36,396 bases of DNA from Alphaproteobacteria bacterium (GTDB lineage Bacteria; Pseudomonadota; Alphaproteobacteria; TMED109): positions 1-36,396 of the forward strand of contig JAJDZX010000057.1 of the NCBI GenBank assembly GCA_022824395.1. The letters run 5' to 3'. This document shows positions 32,008 through 36,396 of the stretch, piece after piece. The translations under genes and the position numbers were made by a program. Position 1 is the first letter of the stretch. Each line of letters opens with the position of its first letter. Below the pieces are notes generated by a model. It saw nothing but the letters and a program-made list of their open reading frames with translations, was not told the DNA's origin and made no database searches.

Positions 32008-33105
32008 CTAGACATTGAAGCGGAATAGCACGACATCGCCGTCGCGCACCATGTAGTCGCGACCTTCGCTCCGAAGGCGCCCCGAGGCGCGCGCTGCCTG
32101 CTCGCCTCCCGCCTCCACGAACGTCTCAAGGCTCGCGGTTTCCGCGGCGATGAAGCCACGCGCGAAGTCGCTGTGGACGACGCCCGCCGCCGAAACCGCC
32201 GTGGTGCCCGTCTTGACCGTCCAGGCGCGAGCCTCCTTCGCGTTGGCAGTGAAGAAGGTGATCAGACCGAGTAACGCGTAACCCGCGCGCGACACCCGGA
32301 CGAGTCCCGACTCCGCCAGGCCCATGCTGGCAAGGAACGCCTCGCGATCGGCGTCGCCTTCAAGTTCGACCAGTTCAGCCTCTAGCTGCGCCGACACCAG
32401 GACCAGTTCCGCCCCGCGTGCTGCGGCATGTGCCGCGGCCGACTGCGTCAAGGCGTTGCCGCGGTGGATGTCGGTGTCGCCGACATTGGCAACGAACATC
32501 ACCGGCTTGGCCGTCAGCAGGCCGAGTTCCAGAAACAGTGAGCCGTTCTTCCCGCCGGCGAGTTCTCGTGCCGGCCGGCCGCTTCCCAGATGCTCGATGC
32601 CGTGTTCGACCATCTGGAGTTGCTGTCGGCTGCCTCGATCGCCGCTCCGAGCCGTCTTGACCAGGCGATCGCGGGCCCGCTCCAGCGTCCCGAGGTCGGC
32701 CAACAGGAGTTCGGTTTCCACGACCTCGGCGTCTCCCGCCGGGTCCGGCGATCCCGCGACATGCGTGATGCGATCATCATCGAAGCAGCGCAGGACGTGG
32801 ACGACCGCGTCGACCTCCCGGATGCTTGCAAGAAAACGATTGCCAAGTCCCTCCCCGCGGCTCGCTCCCTTCACAAGGCCCGCGATGTCGACGAAGTCGA
32901 TCATGGCGGGGATCCGGTCGGCGGATCCAGATATCTCGGCCAGCTGATCGATCCGCGGGTCCGGAACGGGGACGCGGCCAACGTTGGGCTCGATAGTGCA
33001 GAAGGGATAGTTCGCGGCCTCCGCGGCCAGAGCACCGCTCAACGCGTTGAACAGCGTCGACTTCCCGACGTTGGGCAACCCCACGATGCCGCACCGAAAA
33101 CCCAT
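32008..33105 (-). CDS. ychF: redox-regulated ATPase/GTPase YchF (Obg family)
   Basis: Cytoplasmic P-loop NTPase of the Obg-HflX superfamily that hydrolyses ATP in preference to GTP and associates with ribosomes. The 365-residue length is standard. Motifs are the P-loop GLPNVGKSTLFNAL at the N-terminus, FVDIAGLVKGASRGEGLGNRFL as switch II, the coiled-coil insert (about 130-200), FVANVGDTDI in the NKxD region, and a C-terminal TGS domain with LITFFTANAKEARAWTV, DFARGFIAAE and the terminal YMVRDGDVVLFRFNV. The ATG at 33105 is followed directly by the first strand (GFRCGIVGLPN). It is the last gene of the prs-rplY-pth-ychF run, starting ten bases after the pth stop, an arrangement that is common in proteobacteria. 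Confidence 0.96.
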   Translation of the reverse strand: MGFRCGIVGLPNVGKSTLFNALSGALAAEAANYPFCTIEPNVGRVPVPDPRIDQLAEISGSADRIPAMIDFVDIAGLVKGASRGEGLGNRFLASIREVDAVVHVLRCFDDDRITHVAGSPDPAGDAEVVETELLLADLGTLERARDRLVKTARSGDRGSRQQLQMVEHGIEHLGSGRPARELAGGKNGSLFLELGLLTAKPVMFVANVGDTDIHRGNALTQSAAAHAAARGAELVLVSAQLEAELVELEGDADREAFLASMGLAESGLVRVSRAGYALLGLITFFTANAKEARAWTVKTGTTAVSAAGVVHSDFARGFIAAETASLETFVEAGGEQAARASGRLRSEGRDYMVRDGDVVLFRFNV

Positions 33106-33115
33106 GACCTATCTT

Positions 33116-33706
33116 CTAGGGTTCCGCAGCTGCGGGCGGCGGCGCCTCCAGCACGATTCGATTCATGAAACGATCGTCTTCGCCGGCCACCAGCAGCGGC
33201 GCTGCCGCTGCCATCGCGATAAGCAGCGGTTGCAGCCACTCCAGTTCCGAGCGGCTGAAATCCCTGAGGACGTATCGTTCGGCCACTTCTTGTCCGGGCG
33301 GGCGGCCGATCCCGATCCGGACCCGACGATAGTCGCGCCCGAGACAGCGATCGATGCTGTCGATGCCCCGGTGACCGCCACTGCCGCCACCACGTCGGAC
33401 CCGGACTTTGCCGGCTGCGAGATCGAGGTCGTCGTAGAACACCGTCACCTGCGCCGCGGGCACCTTGTAGTAGCGGCAGGCCAGGTTCACCGATTCGCCA
33501 GACAGATTCATCCAGGTGAGCGGGCACAATGCCAGGATGGCCGTGCCTTCGATTCGACCGGAGCGAACGGCGCCGCGGAACCGCCGCCCCGTCCGGCCGA
33601 AGCCGTGCTCCGCGGCAATTGCTGCGAGCGCCATGAAGCCGGCATTGTGTCGCTGGCGAGCGTGCTTCGTGCCCGGGTTGCCGAGCCCGACGAAAAGCTG
33701 GTCCAC
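33116..33706 (-). CDS. pth: peptidyl-tRNA hydrolase Pth
   Basis: Releases tRNA from prematurely dropped peptidyl-tRNA. The 196 residues include the family signatures LFVGLGNPGTKHARQRHNAGF (catalytic His in RHN), PLTWMNLSGESV (conserved Asn) and FYDDLDLAAGKVRVRRGGGSGGHRG (catalytic Asp and the GGHRG loop). The family normally has a Tyr before the tRNA-binding Arg (GxxYxxTRHN); here the region reads KHARQRHN, a modest divergence. GTG 33706 is taken as the start, with GAGG about eight bases upstream. The C-terminus is extended by an Ala/Pro-rich tail. It lies 24 bases after rplY and 10 before ychF, an operon of translation-related genes. Confidence 0.95.
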   Translation of the reverse strand: MDQLFVGLGNPGTKHARQRHNAGFMALAAIAAEHGFGRTGRRFRGAVRSGRIEGTAILALCPLTWMNLSGESVNLACRYYKVPAAQVTVFYDDLDLAAGKVRVRRGGGSGGHRGIDSIDRCLGRDYRRVRIGIGRPPGQEVAERYVLRDFSRSELEWLQPLLIAMAAAAPLLVAGEDDRFMNRIVLEAPPPAAAEP

Positions 33707-33730
33707 AAGATCGGCCTCGCGACCGGGCGG

Positions 33731-34402
33731 TTACTCCTCGGTCGGCGTGTCTTCCGGCTCGTCCGTGGTCTCGAGCTCCTCCTCCTCCGCTTCCTCGTCT
33801 TCCTCGTCCTCGGCGGTGGCGGCAGAAACCAGGGCGGAAGGGGCCACGATGCTGGCAACCGTGAAATCCCGGTCACCGATCGTGGGTGTCACGGCGGGGT
33901 CCAGCTGGGTATGGCTGATGTGAAGACTGTCGCCGATCTCGAGCTCCGAAACATCGAACTCGATCGCCTCGGGGATCAGGCCGGCCGGGCAGCTAACGTT
34001 GATGGTGCGCCGGACAATGTTGAGCACGCCGCCGCGCTTGAGGCCGGGGGAGACTTCTTGATTGAGGAATGCCACCGGCACCTCCACGGTGACCATTGTG
34101 TCAGGGCCGACGCGGAGAAAGTCCAGATGGATCGGATCATCGGTGACCGGATGAAATGCGACGGCGTGCGGCAGCACCCGGATCGTGGAGTCCCGGTTGA
34201 CATCAATGTCGTACAACCGGGTCCGGAAACCGGGTCGGCGGATTTCGCGACGGCTGAAATCGAGATCAAGATCGATGGCCAGAGGCTCGAAGTCCCTGCC
34301 GTAGATGATGGCGGGCAGCCGCCCCTGTCGGCGCAGGGCACGTGCACCGCCCTTGCCGCGAGGTGTGCGCACTTCGGCTTTGATGGTCGACGTGTCTTGC
34401 AT
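33731..34402 (-). CDS. rplY: 50S ribosomal protein L25/general stress protein Ctc
   Basis: 5S rRNA-binding ribosomal protein of the long Ctc type: an L25 N-terminal domain (about 1-95) and a C-terminal TL5-like beta domain (about 100-190). The start TIKAEVRTPRGKGGARALRRQGRLPAIIYG is characteristic, as are FHPVTDDPIHLDFLRV and VPVAFLNQEVSPGLKRGGVLN. The last 25 residues are almost entirely acidic (EDEEDEEAEEEE...), a tail found in many alphaproteobacterial homologues. ATG 34402 is used, although its ribosome site is weak; the gene is 32 bases after prs and probably cotranscribed with it. Confidence 0.95.
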   Translation of the reverse strand: MQDTSTIKAEVRTPRGKGGARALRRQGRLPAIIYGRDFEPLAIDLDLDFSRREIRRPGFRTRLYDIDVNRDSTIRVLPHAVAFHPVTDDPIHLDFLRVGPDTMVTVEVPVAFLNQEVSPGLKRGGVLNIVRRTINVSCPAGLIPEAIEFDVSELEIGDSLHISHTQLDPAVTPTIGDRDFTVASIVAPSALVSAATAEDEEDEEAEEEELETTDEPEDTPTEE

Positions 34403-34434
34403 AGGTCTGTCCCGGGGCGAACGGCGCCCCCGCC

Positions 34435-35367
34435 TCAGTCGAAGAGGTTGGAAACCGAGCGATGATCGCTAATCCGCCGGATCGCCTCGGCGACCAGCGG
34501 GACGACGGAGAGTGTCCGGATTTTCCCCGAATTTGCAACCTCGTCACGGGCAGCAATGCTGTCAGTGACCAGCAGCATGTCCAGAGAGGAAGCATCGATC
34601 CTCTGCACGGCCGGACCCGACAGTACCCCATGCGTGGCGTAGCAGGCGACCCGACTGGCACCGGCAGACGTCAACGCCTGCGCGGCGTTGCACAGGGTCC
34701 CGGCAGTATCCACGATGTCATCCACGATGATGCAGACCCGGTCGCGAACCTCTCCGATGATGTTGACGACCTCCGACACGTTCTCGCGTTCGCGCCGCTT
34801 GTCGACGATGGCGAGGCTGCTGTCCACCCGGGCAGCGAGATACCGTGCCCGCGCGACGCCGCCGACGTCGGGGGATACCAGCACGTAGGACTCGTTGTCG
34901 AATCGGCTACGGATGTCGGCGGCGATGACCGGTGCCGCGTACAGGTTGTCGACCGGTATGTCGAAGAATCCCTGGATCTGGTTTGCGTGCAGGTCGATCG
35001 TCAGTACCCGACTGGCACCGGCCGTGGTGATGAGGTTTGCGACCAGTTTGGCCGAGATCGGCGCGCGGGGGGCGGCCTTCCTGTCTTGGCGGGCATAGCC
35101 GAAGTAGGGGATGACCGCGGTGACGCTGGCCGCGGACGCGCGTCTCAGGGCGTCGATGCAGACCAGCAACTCCATGATGTGGTCGTTGGCCGGCGGTGAC
35201 GTGGACTGCAGGACGAATACGTCCTGCCCCCGAACGTTTTCGCGCACCTCGACGAACACCTCGCCGTCGGAGAACCGGCGGACGTCGGCCGCTGTGAGCC
35301 TCAGGCCCAGCTCATCCGCAACGGCCTGCGCGAACTGCTCGTTGCTGTTTCCTGCAAGTAGGCGCAT
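34435..35367 (-). CDS. prs: ribose-phosphate pyrophosphokinase Prs
   Basis: Makes phosphoribosyl pyrophosphate from ribose-5-phosphate and ATP, the precursor of nucleotides, His and Trp. The 310 residues from ATG 35367 are exactly the family length; an in-frame ATG at 35379 would add only four residues. Signatures are [33 protein letters not shown], the ATP loop [41 protein letters not shown] (metal-binding His/Asp), [11 protein letters not shown], and the PRPP loop [14 protein letters not shown]. It is the first gene of the prs-rplY-pth-ychF run. Its upstream region of 124 bases ends at a transposase pseudogene, so the promoter lies within that gap, or the insertion has moved a more distant one. 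Confidence 0.96.
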   Translation of the reverse strand: MRLLAGNSNEQFAQAVADELGLRLTAADVRRFSDGEVFVEVRENVRGQDVFVLQSTSPPANDHIMELLVCIDALRRASAASVTAVIPYFGYARQDRKAAPRAPISAKLVANLITTAGASRVLTIDLHANQIQGFFDIPVDNLYAAPVIAADIRSRFDNESYVLVSPDVGGVARARYLAARVDSSLAIVDKRRERENVSEVVNIIGEVRDRVCIIVDDIVDTAGTLCNAAQALTSAGASRVACYATHGVLSGPAVQRIDASSLDMLLVTDSIAARDEVANSGKIRTLSVVPLVAEAIRRISDHRSVSNLFD

Positions 35368-35491
35368 GGGCCGCGGCATCCCCGGTGTACCCGCGCCCGC
35401 CGTCATCGACCTGCGCAACAAAAAATCTACCCGTGCACCGCTTTGGGGTAAAGAGATGGGGGTTTATATCCATGGGAGAACATGGACACGG

Positions 35492-36033
35492 TCATGCCAC
35501 GAGCGGAGCCAACACCCCGCTGGACGGGACGGACGTCCCGCCTGCACTGGACGGGCGAGACGCATCCGGCCCTGCCGTGGCCACGGGAGGCTGAACATCC
35601 GCCAGGCCCTGCCCGTGGGCGGGCCAGGCCCGCCGCAGGATGCAGATCGCTGCATTGTGATCGCGATCGAGGTCGAGCGCGCGGCGCGGGAAGCCGGGCG
35701 CCTCACCGGCCCGGCAGTGGCGGACGAACCCCCGGAATGCCCGGTCGACCCGTCTCAGCGGGGCGCGCTGGATGCGGAGGTCGAGGGTGCGGAAGTCGGT
35801 GAACAGCGGATCACGGCGCAGCGCGGTGAAGCTCTTGCACTGGTCCTGCCAGGTGACCGGGCGGCGCCAGGCCTCGACGCGCTCCTTGAGGGCCGCGTTG
35901 TAGAGCTGCCGCGTGAGCGCGAGCACCTCGCCGAGGCGACGGTGGCCGGCCGGCGTGATGCGGGCGCGGCAGACGAACGTGCGGTGCAGGAGGACGGGTC
36001 ACGTGCCAGTGGTGTCGCTGTCGTTCCTGTCAT
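35492..36033 (-). pseudogene. tnpB: IS200/IS605-type tnpB with internal deletion
   Basis: The minus-strand reading from about 35998 encodes a TnpB N-terminus: HRTFVCRARITPAGHRRLG, then VLALTRQLYNAALKERVEAW and the helix QRAPLRRVDRAFRGFVRHC, ending GEAPGFPR. It then jumps at about 35675-35690 directly to LDLDRDHNAAICILRRA, the RuvC-III end of the nuclease, followed by a family-like hydrophilic tail and TGA at 35492. The roughly 200 residues holding the RuvC-I and RuvC-II acidic residues and the zinc finger are missing, without breaking the frame at the junction. The natural start appears to be ATG 36033, but that frame differs from the main one, so an indel near 35995-36020 also separates them. 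No tnpA is present. It is a non-functional remnant upstream of prs. Confidence 0.8.
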
Positions 36034-36396
36034 GACCGTAACGCGTACTGTTAGTGTTCCTTATTAATCCGTAGGTGGAACAGATCGGCACCTGCTGTCA
36101 ACCCGGGGATACAAGTTCCAAGAGATGCGCGACCGTGCCGTTGGTCCGACGGCTGGCCGTCGTGGCCCTGTCCGGGAATCGGCTGGCTGCCGCGGTGTCA
36201 CGGCGGGGTCAGTCTGCGACACTCGGACCCTTGGCATGACAGCTTCCGGGCGCCTCGGAGCCCCCTGCGTTGTAGCGGTTTCGGGGGCATGTCCCCGCGC
36301 TGACGCAGTGGCGGCGGCCGCTGGCAGCCCTGCGTGACGCTTTGGCCACGCCGATTCAGGCCGGAACGGGCCTGGCGGGCGCTTGGTGGCGCCGGT
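36034..36396. other. window end, no gene recognised
   Basis: These 363 bases contain the sequence outside the tnpB remnant, including an AT-richer patch near 36055-36068 that may be the element's left end. The short plus-strand open frames encode low-complexity Arg/Ala products without recognisable features. I see no tRNA or clear promoter. A gene truncated by the window edge cannot be excluded. Confidence 0.4.

Noticed and set aside
33047..34465. Plus-strand open frame of 472 codons across pth and rplY
   Set aside because: Antisense shadow of two standard translation genes in an ordinary operon.
1..36396. tRNA, rRNA, CRISPR arrays, riboswitches
   Set aside because: I looked for T-loop-like GTTCGA patterns, regularly spaced direct repeats and known conserved RNA cores by eye and found none. 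A covariance-model scan would be needed to exclude them fully.

Overview
The window is a GC-rich chromosomal segment (about 65% by eye) from an alphaproteobacterium, probably Rhodospirillales-like. The grounds are the gene order and protein types: a prs-rplY-pth-ychF block, a 7Fe ferredoxin FdxA next to a CarD/CdnL-type regulator, an alphaproteobacterial-type universal stress protein, RpoH next to HtpG, and a DUF1223 protein. The genus cannot be fixed from this sequence alone. No rRNA, tRNA, CRISPR array or intact mobile element was seen.

Layout, left to right. (1) 1-672: the 3' remnant of an adenylate-forming CoA ligase, then gene-free sequence. (2) 673-3588: a complete TRAP transporter operon (DctP, DctQ, DctM types). 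(3) 3752-5953: an orphan Nmad3-family protein (predicted nucleic-acid base modification) followed by a YbdK-type carboxylate-amine ligase. (4) 6037-6921: the murein endopeptidase MepA, on the minus strand. (5) 7375-10917: a stress cluster of Usp, RpoH and HtpG, with a good sigma-32 promoter match directly before htpG. (6) 21322 down to 10942, minus strand: an energy-metabolism run of korA, korB, a small Cys-containing secreted protein, pmbA, a TerB-like protein, fdxA, a CarD-family regulator with a long histone-H1-like tail, acnA and a DUF1223 protein. (7) 21484-25587: folD converging on mutL and pgi. (8) 25735-31943, plus strand: arsC, an S9A oligopeptidase, dapE, a Baeyer-Villiger-type monooxygenase and a degenerate SRAP protein. 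(9) 35367 down to 32008, minus strand: prs, rplY, pth and ychF. (10) 35492-36033: a tnpB pseudogene with a large internal deletion. The last 363 bases hold nothing recognisable.

Functional picture. KorAB (2-oxoglutarate:ferredoxin oxidoreductase), the ferredoxin FdxA and aconitase lie in one co-directional block. This suggests a TCA cycle with a ferredoxin-linked 2-oxoglutarate step. The TRAP system implies uptake of an organic acid. prs, rplY, pth and ychF are housekeeping genes for nucleotide supply and translation. folD, mutL, pgi and dapE add one-carbon metabolism, mismatch repair, sugar-phosphate and lysine/peptidoglycan functions.

The items that most deserve a second look are the SRAP protein that has lost its catalytic Cys and active-site Asn, the CarD protein with a basic tail of about 200 residues, the orphan Nmad3 gene beside a carboxylate-amine ligase, the unknown secreted protein translationally coupled between korB and pmbA, and the internally deleted TnpB.
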